Shown: positions 1 to 12,559 of the stretch, in pieces | How the letters are laid out: each line of letters opens with the position of its first letter | Position numbering within the stretch: the stretch's first letter is position 1 | Made by a program: the position numbers and the translations under genes | Origin: Vibrio furnissii CIP 102972 | Lineage (GTDB): Bacteria > Pseudomonadota > Gammaproteobacteria > Enterobacterales > Vibrionaceae | Direction of reading: 5' to 3' | Length of the DNA: 64,000 nucleotides | Assembly (NCBI RefSeq): GCF_000176175.1 | Contig: NZ_ACZP01000018.1 | Coordinates: 1-64,000, forward strand | The notes under the pieces: generated by a model | The model's database searches: none | Told to the model about the DNA's origin: nothing | The model's input: the letters and a program-made list of their open reading frames with translations, nothing else

Positions 1-57
1 ACAGCGTCGATGGTAGTGTGGGGTCTCCCCATGTGAGAGTAGAACATCGCCAGGCTT
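1..57 (+). rRNA. rrf: 5S rRNA, 3' end of an upstream rRNA operon (partial)
   Basis: The first 57 bases are identical to the last 57 bases of the complete 5S gene at 5640-5759. The window therefore opens inside the 5S gene of a separate rRNA operon lying just upstream in the same orientation. Only the 3' half is present. Confidence 0.95.
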
Positions 58-65
58 TAATTTGC

Positions 66-120
66 ACTTGCTTAAACTTTAAGCAAGTCACCATAGAGCT
101 CTAAAAAAACTTAGAGTTTT
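66..120 (+). terminator. two hairpins ending the upstream rRNA operon
   Basis: A 10-bp perfect stem (66-75 with 79-88, 3-nt loop) is followed by a weaker AT-rich 6-bp stem (99-104 with 111-116) that runs into TTTT. The first stem has no T-run, so it may be a processing or stability structure. The second is a weak intrinsic terminator at best, and readthrough into the next operon is possible. Confidence 0.45.
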
Positions 121-123
121 ATG

Positions 124-151
124 TTGACTTTCACGGTGTGAAGCGTAATAT
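124..151 (+). promoter_or_regulatory. rrn promoter
   Basis: A -35 box TTGACT (124-129) and a -10 box TAATAT (146-151) are separated by 16 bp, the spacing typical of rRNA promoters. They are followed by a GC-rich discriminator and preceded by an A/T-rich stretch that could act as an UP element. Transcription would start near 158 and run into the 16S leader. Confidence 0.8.
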
Positions 152-188
152 ACGCGTCCTGCCTAAGTGCTAACGCACTGAAAGCAAA

Positions 189-199
189 GCTCTTTAACA
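189..199 (+). promoter_or_regulatory. boxA antitermination element, 16S leader
   Basis: GCTCTTTAACA matches the rRNA boxA consensus bound as RNA by NusB/NusE for antitermination. It lies in the leader about 200 bp before 16S, and the sequence after it closely resembles the enterobacterial rrn leader. Confidence 0.85.
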
Positions 200-402
200 A
201 TATAAACCTATCAATCTGTGTGGGCACTCGTTGATGATAATCGAAGATGATTCTAAAGAATCAACTTAGGTATCAATGAACTGAGTGACCAATCGATACT
301 TCGGTATCGGCACAGTCAATTCATTATCGTTCTGTTGGAACGATAATAGCTTTGAATTACTAAGGTAATTTGAAGTCAGTATTCATTGAGCCACAAAATC
401 TT

Positions 403-1955
<1,553 letters not shown>

Positions 1956-2021
1956 TACGAAGATTATTGCGATGAGTGTTCACACAGATTGATACGGTTT
2001 AGATGTGAAGAGTATCTTAGT

Positions 2022-2097
2022 GTCCCGTTCGTCTAGAGGCCTAGGACACCGCCCTTTCACGGCGGTAACAGGGGTTCGACTCCCCTACGGGATACCA
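2022..2097 (+). tRNA. tRNA-Glu (TTC)
   Basis: A 76-nt cloverleaf with encoded CCA lies in the 16S-23S spacer. The anticodon loop CTTTCAC gives anticodon UUC at 2056-2058. It is the first of four spacer tRNAs. Confidence 0.97.
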
Positions 2098-2098
2098 C

Positions 2099-2174
2099 GG
2101 GTCGTTAGCTCAGTTGGTAGAGCAGTTGACTTTTAATCAATTGGTCGCAGGTTCGAATCCTGCACGACCCACCA
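2099..2174 (+). tRNA. tRNA-Lys (TTT)
   Basis: A 76-nt cloverleaf with acceptor stem GGGTCGT/ACGACCC, encoded CCA and anticodon loop CTTTTAA. It starts 2 nt after tRNA-Glu in the rRNA spacer. Confidence 0.97.
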
Positions 2175-2205
2175 TTCCTTCCATTAGGAATTAAAACTCA
2201 AGACT

Positions 2206-2281
2206 GGGGCTATAGCTCAGCTGGGAGAGCGCCTGCCTTGCACGCAGGAGGTCAGCAGTTCGATCCTGCTTAGCTCCACCA
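2206..2281 (+). tRNA. tRNA-Ala (TGC)
   Basis: A 76-nt cloverleaf starting GGGGCTATAGCTCAG with anticodon TGC in the loop TTGCACG and encoded CCA. It is the third tRNA of the 16S-23S spacer. Confidence 0.97.
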
Positions 2282-2293
2282 TTCTTGAATAAT

Positions 2294-2369
2294 GGGCGAT
2301 TAGCTCAGTTGGGAGAGCACCTGCCTTACAAGCAGGGGGTCACTGGTTCGAACCCGGTATCGCCCACCA
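2294..2369 (+). tRNA. tRNA-Val (TAC)
   Basis: A 76-nt cloverleaf with acceptor stem GGGCGAT/ATCGCCC, anticodon TAC and encoded CCA. It is the last tRNA of the spacer. Four spacer tRNAs (Glu, Lys, Ala, Val) in one operon is an arrangement found in Vibrio. Confidence 0.97.
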
Positions 2370-2423
2370 TCTTTAAACGCATTCAATGAGTGCTTTTAAA
2401 CATGGTTTTCATTAGAAAATCTT

Positions 2424-2434
2424 GCTCTTTAACA
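2424..2434 (+). promoter_or_regulatory. boxA antitermination element, 16S-23S spacer
   Basis: A second copy of GCTCTTTAACA, preceded by T so that it matches the full 12-nt consensus, lies between tRNA-Val and 23S. Spacer boxA copies re-arm the antitermination complex before 23S. The rest of 2370-2658 is spacer with no gene. Confidence 0.85.
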
Positions 2435-2658
2435 ATTTGGAAAGCTGACAAAACAACAGTTTATTGTTGTTTGTAAAGTTCTCAATGTATTCCTAATGGA
2501 ATACACCAACAAACACATTCAAGTGTGCTTGGTATCGAAGCTTACTGTTTCAGTAAGTCTTCAAATTGAGTCCGGCAAAATCAGTCACACACTCATGTAA
2601 ATTAAATGTGTGACACCTAGGTTGTTTAACAACAACCCGAAACTCCTTCGGGTTGTAT

Positions 2659-5549
<2,891 letters not shown>

Positions 5550-5639
5550 ACAACACCCAAGGGGTTTTGTATTGGACTCAAAGCTAAGCGCATAAGAATG
5601 TGTTGTGAGAATGAAACAGCTTTCCGAATTTTAAGAATT

Positions 5640-5759
5640 TGCTTGGCGACCACAGCGTTTTGGACCCACCTGACTCCATTCCGAACTCAGAAGTGAAACG
5701 AAACAGCGTCGATGGTAGTGTGGGGTCTCCCCATGTGAGAGTAGAACATCGCCAGGCTT
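5640..5759 (+). rRNA. rrf: 5S ribosomal RNA
   Basis: A 120-nt 5S gene starting TGCTTGGCGACC and ending GCCAGGCTT, 90 nt after 23S. Its last 57 bases are identical to the partial copy at the window start. Confidence 0.97.
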
Positions 5760-5789
5760 TAAATTTAGACTCTTGAGTCTAACCAGTGC

Positions 5790-5866
5790 GGAGCGGTAGT
5801 TCAGTTGGTTAGAATACCGGCCTGTCACGCCGGGGGTCGCGGGTTCGAGTCCCGTCCGCTCCGCCA
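5790..5866 (+). tRNA. tRNA-Asp (GTC)
   Basis: A 77-nt cloverleaf starting GGAGCGGTAGTTC, with anticodon GTC in CTGTCAC and encoded CCA. It lies 30 nt after 5S and is the distal tRNA of the rRNA operon. Confidence 0.97.
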
Positions 5867-5875
5867 CTTATTTTG

Positions 5876-5902
5876 AAAACCCAGTCTTTGACTGGGTTTT
5901 TT
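5876..5902 (+). terminator. terminator of the rRNA operon
   Basis: A 10-bp stem AAACCCAGTC/GACTGGGTTT with a TTT loop and a following T-run lies 10 nt after tRNA-Asp. It is a strong intrinsic terminator for the rrn transcript. Confidence 0.92.
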
Positions 5903-6164
5903 GCTATCTGGCGTTTAGAAAATGCACCGAATTGCCATCCTTTATTTCCTTTATTTCCTTTATTTCCTTTATTCCTGAACTCTCTTGTTTATTCCGTGCT
6001 ACGTACTCCAAATTTTTCCTCTTACTCTTTGTGATTTCAGTGCGCTCCGCTCGTGATTGACATCTTGACTGGTTCTCAATGGGTGAATGACGGTCACGAT
6101 GACGTTGTTTATTGACACTGGCGAAGCTGCGCTCACGCGATTTATGAGTAGCAGCGATGAACCA
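5903..6164. other. gene-poor rrn-distal region
   Basis: This region lies between the rrn terminator and the add terminator. It carries the 9-bp repeat tract at 5941-5975. A minus-strand open frame of 94 codons (5904-6188) runs through it, but it lacks a recognisable ribosome binding site, is composed of low-complexity and repeat-like sequence, and begins inside the add terminator. I do not call it a gene. Confidence 0.6.
5941..5975. repeat. 9-bp tandem repeat, about 3.9 copies
   Basis: The unit TTTATTTCC is repeated three times exactly (5941-5967), followed by a truncated copy TTTATTCC (5968-5975). Read on the minus strand it would encode repeats of Ile-Lys-Glu. Copy number may vary between strains by replication slippage. 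Confidence 0.95.
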
Positions 6165-6193
6165 TAAAAAAGCCGATGCGATAGGCATCGGCT
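6165..6193 (-). terminator. terminator of add
   Basis: A perfect 9-bp stem AGCCGATGC/GCATCGGCT (6171-6179 with 6185-6193) is followed on the minus strand by a T-run. It lies 22 bp after the add stop codon. Confidence 0.9.
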
Positions 6194-6215
6194 TTAACAG
6201 AAAAGAGTTTTTACG

Positions 6216-7226
6216 TTACACGCGCTGAGCGACTTTGGCTTTGAGGGCCTGTTTGTCAGCTTCGGAAAGAAAAGCCAGCTCCAGACCATTGATCTGTGCC
6301 TGATGAATCTGTTCTTGGCTCAGTCCGGCTAGAGGTGCGGCTACCTCATACTCGTAAGGCAGCTCAATGCCTTCGACTGCTGGATCGTCGGTATTCAAGC
6401 ATGCAAGTACACCATGCTCCAAGAAACGCTTGAGAGGGTGTTGTGCGAAGCTTTCTACTGTACTGGTTTGAATGTTGGAGGTGAGACAAGACTCGATACC
6501 AATGCGATGCTTGGCTAAATAATCCATCAACTCCGGATCGTGAATGGCTTTCACACCATGACCAATACGAGTGGCTCCCAAATCACGAATCGCCTGCCAC
6601 ATGCTTTCTGGACCTGCAGCTTCTCCGGCATGCACAGTGATGTGTAAACCGGCATCACGCACTTGTTTAAAGTGGCTGACAAAGCGATCGCCAGGCTGGC
6701 CCAGCTCATCACCGGCCAGATCGACGGCCACAATGTGATCTTTTTGGCTTAGAATGCCCGCCAGTTCTTGCTGACAAGCGTCTGTGCCAAAAGTACGGCT
6801 CATAATCCCAATCAGGTTCGCCTGAACGCCAAAATCGCGTACGCCGGCTTGAACGCCATCGACGACCGCTTCAACCACGCCCGCTACGGGTAGGTTGTGT
6901 TTCATCGCCATGTAGTACGGGGAAAAACGCAGTTCTGCGTAATCAATTTGAGCATGCAGTGCGTCCTCCACGTTTTCATACGCAACGCGGCGACACGCAT
7001 CCAAATCGCCCAGTACGGCCACGCCCCAATCCAGTTTAGACAGGAAGGCCACCAGTGAAGGCTCAGCTTCCACAATTTGTACGTGTGGCGTGAGTGCCTC
7101 TACCGTGTTGGCGGGTAAAGCAATACCAAATTTTTGCCCGAGGTCGAGAATAGTTTGAGTGCGAATGTTCCCGTCGAGGTGACGGTGCAAATCGGTGAGT
7201 GGAATAGTTTTCGTAATCATGTTCAT
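6216..7226 (-). CDS. add: adenosine deaminase
   Basis: A 336-residue cytosolic zinc enzyme that deaminates adenosine and deoxyadenosine to inosine and deoxyinosine in purine salvage. The family's metal ligands are visible: the HxH pair in DLHRHLDGN (His14, His16), the VHAGEA motif in the middle and the NTDDP motif near the C-terminus. The length matches E. coli Add (333). It is followed by its own terminator and preceded at 75 bp by the GGDEF-EAL gene on the same strand. A second in-frame ATG two codons in is an alternative start. Confidence 0.95.
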   Translation of the reverse strand: MNMITKTIPLTDLHRHLDGNIRTQTILDLGQKFGIALPANTVEALTPHVQIVEAEPSLVAFLSKLDWGVAVLGDLDACRRVAYENVEDALHAQIDYAELRFSPYYMAMKHNLPVAGVVEAVVDGVQAGVRDFGVQANLIGIMSRTFGTDACQQELAGILSQKDHIVAVDLAGDELGQPGDRFVSHFKQVRDAGLHITVHAGEAAGPESMWQAIRDLGATRIGHGVKAIHDPELMDYLAKHRIGIESCLTSNIQTSTVESFAQHPLKRFLEHGVLACLNTDDPAVEGIELPYEYEVAAPLAGLSQEQIHQAQINGLELAFLSEADKQALKAKVAQRV

Positions 7227-7301
7227 CTACCAAGTCAAAATCTGCGCTAAGTATAAAAACCAAACCATGAAGTGTCAGTAGTGAGAAAGCGGAAATCGTC
7301 G

Positions 7302-9860
7302 CTATTTTGCCGATATTCTCTTCATGTTCACTAGATCTGTTGGCCATTCGTGATAAGACATTGGCTTATTAAATAGGAAGCCTTGTCCTTGTGGGCAATG
7401 TAATTTTGCCAACAACTCTGCTTGTTCCGGTGTTTCAATGCCTTCGGCGACGATGTTGACTTTAAAACTGTTGGCCAGCGTGATGATGGTGGCGGCGATG
7501 CTGGTTTCAAAATGCGTTGGGTTGAGTAACGAAACAAACGCACGATCGATCTTCAGACAGTCGAATGGCAATTTATACAAGTAGGCCAACGAGCTATATC
7601 CTGTACCGAAGTCGTCGATGGCCAAACGGATGCCCAGTTGTTTAATGGCTTGCATGGTATTGAGAATGACGGGGTCGTTGTTGACGATGCGCGATTCGGT
7701 GATCTCCAAGGTGAGGTTATTGGGCTGCATCCCGGTGTCGCGTAATGTCTCTCGCAACTGCGGTAAGAACTCTGGGTGAGACAATTGATTGACTGATAAA
7801 TTCACGTGCATTTGGAAGTCCGCCGACCACTTGCCTTGTTCAATGCCTTGCACGGTGTCCCAGCAGGCTTGGCGCAGCATGTGTTCACCAATGGCGTTGA
7901 TCAGGCCGCTTTCTTCGGCGATTGGAATGAAATCCATTGGCGGTACGAGGCCAAACTCCGGCGATAACCAGCGTGCTAACGCTTCCGCCCCCAGTACTTC
8001 ACCGCTGTGGAGATCCACAATGGGTTGATAGAACGGTACAAACTCTCGGTTCTCTAGTGCCAGCTTAATGTGCGTGACCATTTGAGTCCGTTTGCGCGAA
8101 ATATCGGCCATTTCTGGAACGTAATAACTGATGCGAGTTGAGTCCTGTTTCGCGTTGCTGAGCGCAATGCTGCCGTTGCGCAGCCAAACCGTCATACTGG
8201 CGGAAGGTAGATGATGTACGATGCCGATGGAGATGTTCACGGCGATGTTTTCGTTTGGCATATGAAATGGTGTCGCAAACAGCTGTAGCAATTGCTGAGC
8301 AAAGTGCTTCACCTGTTGTTCCTCCACACAATGCGGCCGATAAATCGCGAATTCATCGCCCCCGATGCGTGCGATGTATGTCTCTTCGTTATTCACGGTT
8401 TTGAGGCGTTGGGCGATCAACACCAACAGTTGGTCGGCCTGGTGATGACCGAGGCTGTCATTGATGTCTCGAAACTTATCGATGCCGATGAGAAATAAGC
8501 TGCCCCGCAGCACAGGCATCTGGCTACAGCAATCGATGATGCCTTCACGGCTGTATACCTTGGTCAACGAGTCATAAATCAATTGTTCGCGCAGTGCTTT
8601 GAAGGACGCCTTTAAGTTGTTGGCCATTTCGGTAAAGGCGTACACCATCATGCTGGTTTCGTAGATCTTGCCGGGTTTGGGCATAGAACTGTTCCAGTCG
8701 CCCTGTGCTAGATGTTTTGCGGCCACGGCGGTGGAGGTGATCGGCGCCGTGACTCGGTTGAATGTGATAAAACCAATCCCGATGCCGAATAAGCTCACGA
8801 GCAACCCCAGTAACCAGCTATTGCGCTGGTTTTGTGGTAGCGAACCCAAGAGGTCGGCTTCAGAGATGGTGACGTTGATATACCATTGAAGCCCGTATTC
8901 ATCCCTAACCGCGGCGACTTGGTTGAAATAGCGCGCGCCATCGACGCTGGTGCTAAACACTTGGCTGGGAACGGCATGTTCGGTATGCAGTGAATGCGCG
9001 ATGTGTGTCGCGCTGGCTTTGAGCACGGGGTTCGGGGTTTCTTGTGTCGTGAGTCGTTCTCCTTTGGGAGACGACTCGGTTCCCCAAGAGACCACGCCCG
9101 TCGGCACCGTGTGTGCAATCAAGCGTTGGTCACCGTCAAAGATATAGACATCAGCGTTGGTTTCACGCTTTAACTGATGCAGGAACGCGTTGAAGGTGCT
9201 GATCTTCACGTCGATGACCATGACGCCAACAAACTGCTGTTGTTGCATGACGGGCGTGAGCGCGGACAGGGTGATGTCCTGACGTTCATCCATGTTGGTG
9301 TATACCGATGACCACATCGGACGCGGATTGGCAGCGACTGGTGTGTAAAACGGGCGGGTGCGAGGGTCATAGTGATTGATGACGGAACGGACTTCACCAT
9401 TCACCGAGTCACCGTGGTAGATCATCAACTGTTGCTGAGTGCGTGCATCTTTGAGCATCAGCGTAAAGTCTTGATTGTCCTCTTTGCGAAAACCGACAAA
9501 TTCGCCGTGAATGCCGGCAAAGCTCATCACATCGATTTGCGAAATCGGCCGATACAGCTCATCAAACCCTGAGTGAAGAAAGCGCTCGATCACCTGCGCT
9601 TGGTGGGGTTGATACAACTGATGGAAGCCAATGCCATAACTCATGCTTTGGTTGGCGCGAAATGGCTCATCCAGAAAGGTATGCAGCCGTTGGTCGACAT
9701 TGCTGGACAGGAACGTGAGCTGCTTGCGGCTCACGTCCTGAACCATCTGTTCGTAGCTGTATTTTTGTACCGCGCCGATGACTCCAATGGTGACCAAAAT
9801 AATGATCACAAAAGGAAACAACACTGCAGTTTTTAAAGTCATCTGTTGTCTGAACGGCAT
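7302..9860 (-). CDS. membrane GGDEF-EAL cyclic-di-GMP enzyme with Cache sensor
   Basis: An 852-residue inner-membrane protein: TM1 (about 10-31), a periplasmic double-Cache-like sensor (about 40-340, with the segment YDPRTRPFYTPV), TM2 (about 349-367), a HAMP-like linker, a GGDEF domain (about 425-580) and an EAL domain (about 595-845). The GGDEF motif is intact (500-504). The EAL domain keeps EAL (626-628), NLSVNQ, LEITES, DDFGTGYSS (749-757) and AEGIET, so both diguanylate cyclase and phosphodiesterase activities are possible. The usual RxxD inhibitory site before GGDEF reads NEET, so product inhibition at that site should be absent. It appears to match V. cholerae VC2750 in position. The net activity cannot be read from sequence. 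Confidence 0.93.
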   Translation of the reverse strand: MPFRQQMTLKTAVLFPFVIIILVTIGVIGAVQKYSYEQMVQDVSRKQLTFLSSNVDQRLHTFLDEPFRANQSMSYGIGFHQLYQPHQAQVIERFLHSGFDELYRPISQIDVMSFAGIHGEFVGFRKEDNQDFTLMLKDARTQQQLMIYHGDSVNGEVRSVINHYDPRTRPFYTPVAANPRPMWSSVYTNMDERQDITLSALTPVMQQQQFVGVMVIDVKISTFNAFLHQLKRETNADVYIFDGDQRLIAHTVPTGVVSWGTESSPKGERLTTQETPNPVLKASATHIAHSLHTEHAVPSQVFSTSVDGARYFNQVAAVRDEYGLQWYINVTISEADLLGSLPQNQRNSWLLGLLVSLFGIGIGFITFNRVTAPITSTAVAAKHLAQGDWNSSMPKPGKIYETSMMVYAFTEMANNLKASFKALREQLIYDSLTKVYSREGIIDCCSQMPVLRGSLFLIGIDKFRDINDSLGHHQADQLLVLIAQRLKTVNNEETYIARIGGDEFAIYRPHCVEEQQVKHFAQQLLQLFATPFHMPNENIAVNISIGIVHHLPSASMTVWLRNGSIALSNAKQDSTRISYYVPEMADISRKRTQMVTHIKLALENREFVPFYQPIVDLHSGEVLGAEALARWLSPEFGLVPPMDFIPIAEESGLINAIGEHMLRQACWDTVQGIEQGKWSADFQMHVNLSVNQLSHPEFLPQLRETLRDTGMQPNNLTLEITESRIVNNDPVILNTMQAIKQLGIRLAIDDFGTGYSSLAYLYKLPFDCLKIDRAFVSLLNPTHFETSIAATIITLANSFKVNIVAEGIETPEQAELLAKLHCPQGQGFLFNKPMSYHEWPTDLVNMKRISAK

Positions 9861-9918
9861 ATCCTGATTCTGCGCTAATGGCCGGTATTAGGATTGGCAG
9901 CGGGAGACAACCTACATG

Positions 9919-11322
9919 CTAATACAGCTCTTTCAGTTTCCGTGTGAGCGTATTGCGTCCCCAACCTAATACTTTGGCGGCGTCCTGCTTATGGCCATTG
10001 GTGTGATTGAGTGCTGCCTCTAAAAGTATACGTTCAAATTCTGGGAGTGCGTACGAAAGTATCTCGGTTTCTCCCGAGGCCAACGCCGATTTCGCCCACG
10101 CTTCAAGCTGTTTTTGCCAGCTGGCATCGCTGTCAAAGTCGACGCTTTTCTTTTCAGCCAACAGCTCAGAAGGTAGATCGCTCGGGAGCACTTCAGTGCC
10201 GCTGGCCATCACGGTTAACCAACGGCACATGTTTTCCAACTGACGCACGTTCCCGGGCCAGTCGAGGCGGTTAAGTATCTCAATCGTTTTGGGGTGCAGC
10301 GTTTTCATCTCCACACCTAACTCTTTGGCGGCCAAAGCGAGGAAATGTTTAGTCAGCTTATCAATATCCTGACGGCGCTCACGTAATGACGGGATTTGAA
10401 TGCGAATGACGTTCAGACGGTGAAATAAGTCTTCACGGAATTTGCCTTGATGTACCAGTTTTTCTAGGTTCTGGTGGGTTGCGGCCACGATGCGCACATC
10501 GACTTTGATCGCTGAATGGCCACCCACGCGATAAAACTGTCCGTCTGCAAGCACGCGCAGCAGACGGGTTTGAATATCCAGCGGCATATCGCCAATTTCA
10601 TCCAGAAACAGTGTGCCGCCATTGGCCTGTTCGAAACGGCCTTGGCGCACGTTGTTGGCGCCGGTAAACGCCCCTTTTTCGTGACCAAACAGCTCTGATT
10701 CAATCAAATCCTTGGGAATCGCGGCCATGTTCAACGCGATGAACGGCTTTTGCGCGCGCGGGCTGTGACGGTGCAGTGCATGCGCCACCAGTTCTTTACC
10801 CGTGCCGGATTCACCGTTAATCAGCACTGAAATAGAGGAGCGAGAGAGGCGGCCGATGGCGCGAAACACTTCTTGCATCGCGGGGGCTTCACCGATGATT
10901 TCTGGTGCATCGTAGGTGGGAACCAAATGCTGCGATTGTTCTTTACGCTGCTCCTGACCATGCGCAATGGCGCGCTCAACGAGGGTTAACGTTTCATCGA
11001 CATCAAATGGCTTCGGCAGATATTCGAATGCCCCCTTTTGGTAGGCGTTGACTGCGGCATCCAAGTCGGAGTGCGCGGTCATGATGATCACCGGCAATTC
11101 CGGTGAGCGTGAGTGCACTTGGTGCAATAGCTCAATCCCATCAATGCCGGGCATACGAATATCGGAAACTAAGACGTCAGGGGTTTCTCGTTCGAGTGCC
11201 ATCAACACACTTTCTGCATCAGAAAAGGTTTCACACTTAATATTGGCTGACGACAGGGTTTTCTCCATCACCCAGCGAATCGAGCTGTCGTCATCGACAA
11301 CCCATACGTATCCTTTACTCAT
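9919..11322 (-). CDS. ntrC: nitrogen regulation response regulator NtrC
   Basis: A 467-residue sigma-54 activator. The receiver domain has the acidic pocket at 10-12, phosphoacceptor Asp54 (SDIRMPG) and conserved Lys104. The AAA+ domain has Walker A GESGTGKE (170-177), the sigma-54 contact loop GAFTGA (217-222) and Walker B (about 235-245). A C-terminal Fis-type helix-turn-helix (about 445-465) binds DNA. NtrB phosphorylates it under nitrogen limitation, and it then drives sigma-54 promoters such as that of glnA, whose site is seen at 14873. It is 55 bp downstream of ntrB in the same operon. No clear terminator separates it from the GGDEF-EAL gene 58 bp further on. Confidence 0.97.
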   Translation of the reverse strand: MSKGYVWVVDDDSSIRWVMEKTLSSANIKCETFSDAESVLMALERETPDVLVSDIRMPGIDGIELLHQVHSRSPELPVIIMTAHSDLDAAVNAYQKGAFEYLPKPFDVDETLTLVERAIAHGQEQRKEQSQHLVPTYDAPEIIGEAPAMQEVFRAIGRLSRSSISVLINGESGTGKELVAHALHRHSPRAQKPFIALNMAAIPKDLIESELFGHEKGAFTGANNVRQGRFEQANGGTLFLDEIGDMPLDIQTRLLRVLADGQFYRVGGHSAIKVDVRIVAATHQNLEKLVHQGKFREDLFHRLNVIRIQIPSLRERRQDIDKLTKHFLALAAKELGVEMKTLHPKTIEILNRLDWPGNVRQLENMCRWLTVMASGTEVLPSDLPSELLAEKKSVDFDSDASWQKQLEAWAKSALASGETEILSYALPEFERILLEAALNHTNGHKQDAAKVLGWGRNTLTRKLKELY

Positions 11323-11377
11323 AGTCTGGTTTCCTCAACAGCAGCCTCCATTCTCCAAGCGAGAATGGTCACGTCGT

Positions 11378-12424
11378 TCAAATCGGTAAATAAATCGTAA
11401 ATGTGGTTCTACCTGGCCAGCTTTCTACATCTATTTTTCCATTGTGCTGGTCAATCAGGTTTTGCGAAATCGATAAGCCAAGTCCGGTGCCGCCCTCACG
11501 ACCGCTGACCATGGGGTAAAACAGCGTGTCTTGAAGTTCGAGCGGAATGCCCGGACCGTTATCGATGATTTCGATTCTGGCCACCAACTTATGTCGTTGG
11601 CCATGAATATTGGCTTGGTGCACCGTTCTGGTGCGGAGTGTGATCACGCCATGTGGCTGGTTGGCCAAAATTTGCGCTGCATTGCTGACAATGTTCAGCA
11701 GAGCTTGCTCGATCTGATCGGTGTCCATCAGGATGTTGGGCAAACTGGGATCGTAATCGCGCTCAATTGTGAGATCGGCGCGGCCTTCCAGTTCCACCAA
11801 CTGACGAACTTTTTCCAAAATCAGGTGCAGGTTCTCGGAGGTTTTCTTGCCCGGTTTTTGGGGGCCGAGCAGGCGATCCACGAGCGCGCGTAGGCGGTCC
11901 GCTTGTTCAATGATGATTTGGGTGTATTCAGTCAGGCTCTGATCGGGCAGCATGCGCTCGAGAAGTTGCGCTGCGCCGCGTAACCCACCCAGTGGATTTT
12001 TGATCTCATGGGCCAAGCCACGCACTAGCAGTTTGGCCGCTTGTTGTTGTGCATGTTGGTTAAGCTCTTGCGTCAGGCGACGCTGTTGCCCAATTTTGCG
12101 CATTTCGACCAACAACATCAGCTCTTTTTGCCATGATAACGGGCTGACGGTCACTTCCAGCATGAGGGGTTTGCCATCGACCACGAAGGTGACGTCACTG
12201 TCGGTGATGCTCTGACCGCTTTGCAGCGGCTGTGAGAGCAGCGCCAGATCCATCGACGCATGTTGAATCAGTTTAGACAGCGGCTGATTGATGATGCGTT
12301 TGGCACTTTGTGAAAACAGCTGTTCGGCTGCGGGGTTGGCATAGCGCACGCACAGGGTTTCATCCAACATCAAAGTGGCGGTCACAACGTTGTTCAGTAT
12401 GGTTTCGCTTAGCTCTGCACTCAC
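11378..12424 (-). CDS. ntrB: nitrogen regulation sensor histidine kinase NtrB
   Basis: A cytosolic kinase/phosphatase of 348 residues that, with PII, sets NtrC phosphorylation. It has an N-terminal PAS domain (VRYANPAAEQLF), the H box LAHEIKNPLGG with His139, and an HATPase domain with N, G1 (DNGPGIP) and G2 (GGTGLGL) boxes. I choose the GTG at 12424: it is preceded by AAGGA at good spacing and gives the same length as E. coli NtrB (349). A longer frame from ATG 12466 would start inside an NtrC site and adds non-conserved residues. It forms an operon with ntrC. Confidence 0.93.
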   Translation of the reverse strand: MSAELSETILNNVVTATLMLDETLCVRYANPAAEQLFSQSAKRIINQPLSKLIQHASMDLALLSQPLQSGQSITDSDVTFVVDGKPLMLEVTVSPLSWQKELMLLVEMRKIGQQRRLTQELNQHAQQQAAKLLVRGLAHEIKNPLGGLRGAAQLLERMLPDQSLTEYTQIIIEQADRLRALVDRLLGPQKPGKKTSENLHLILEKVRQLVELEGRADLTIERDYDPSLPNILMDTDQIEQALLNIVSNAAQILANQPHGVITLRTRTVHQANIHGQRHKLVARIEIIDNGPGIPLELQDTLFYPMVSGREGGTGLGLSISQNLIDQHNGKIDVESWPGRTTFTIYLPI

Positions 12425-12459
12425 AGGTTCATCCTTGTCCGTGTTCCAAAATAATGCAA

Positions 12460-12476
12460 TGCACAAAAATGGTGCA
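12460..12476 (-). promoter_or_regulatory. NtrC-binding site upstream of ntrBC
   Basis: TGCACAAAAATGGTGCA matches the NtrC operator pattern TGCACC-N5-GGTGCA with a single mismatch. It lies 36 bp upstream of the ntrB GTG. A TTGACA -35-like box on the minus strand (12483-12488) sits just upstream, so the site would cover the promoter, as in the repressed glnL promoter of E. coli. Autorepression of ntrBC is inferred. Confidence 0.72.
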
Positions 12477-12559
12477 TCGAATTGTCAAGTATGGCGCAAC
12501 GGAGCACAAAGAAAAAGCCAGACACTGCCTGAAATCGAGCAAATTAGTGTGGATATCGC

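Larger units (their letters stand above)
58..402 (+). other. linker between tandem rRNA operons, with rrn leader
   Basis: This 345-bp gap separates the 5S gene of the upstream operon from the 16S gene of the next. It holds two hairpins (66-88 and 99-116), an rrn-type promoter (124-151), a boxA antitermination element (189-199) and the 16S leader. I see no protein gene in it. Confidence 0.85.
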
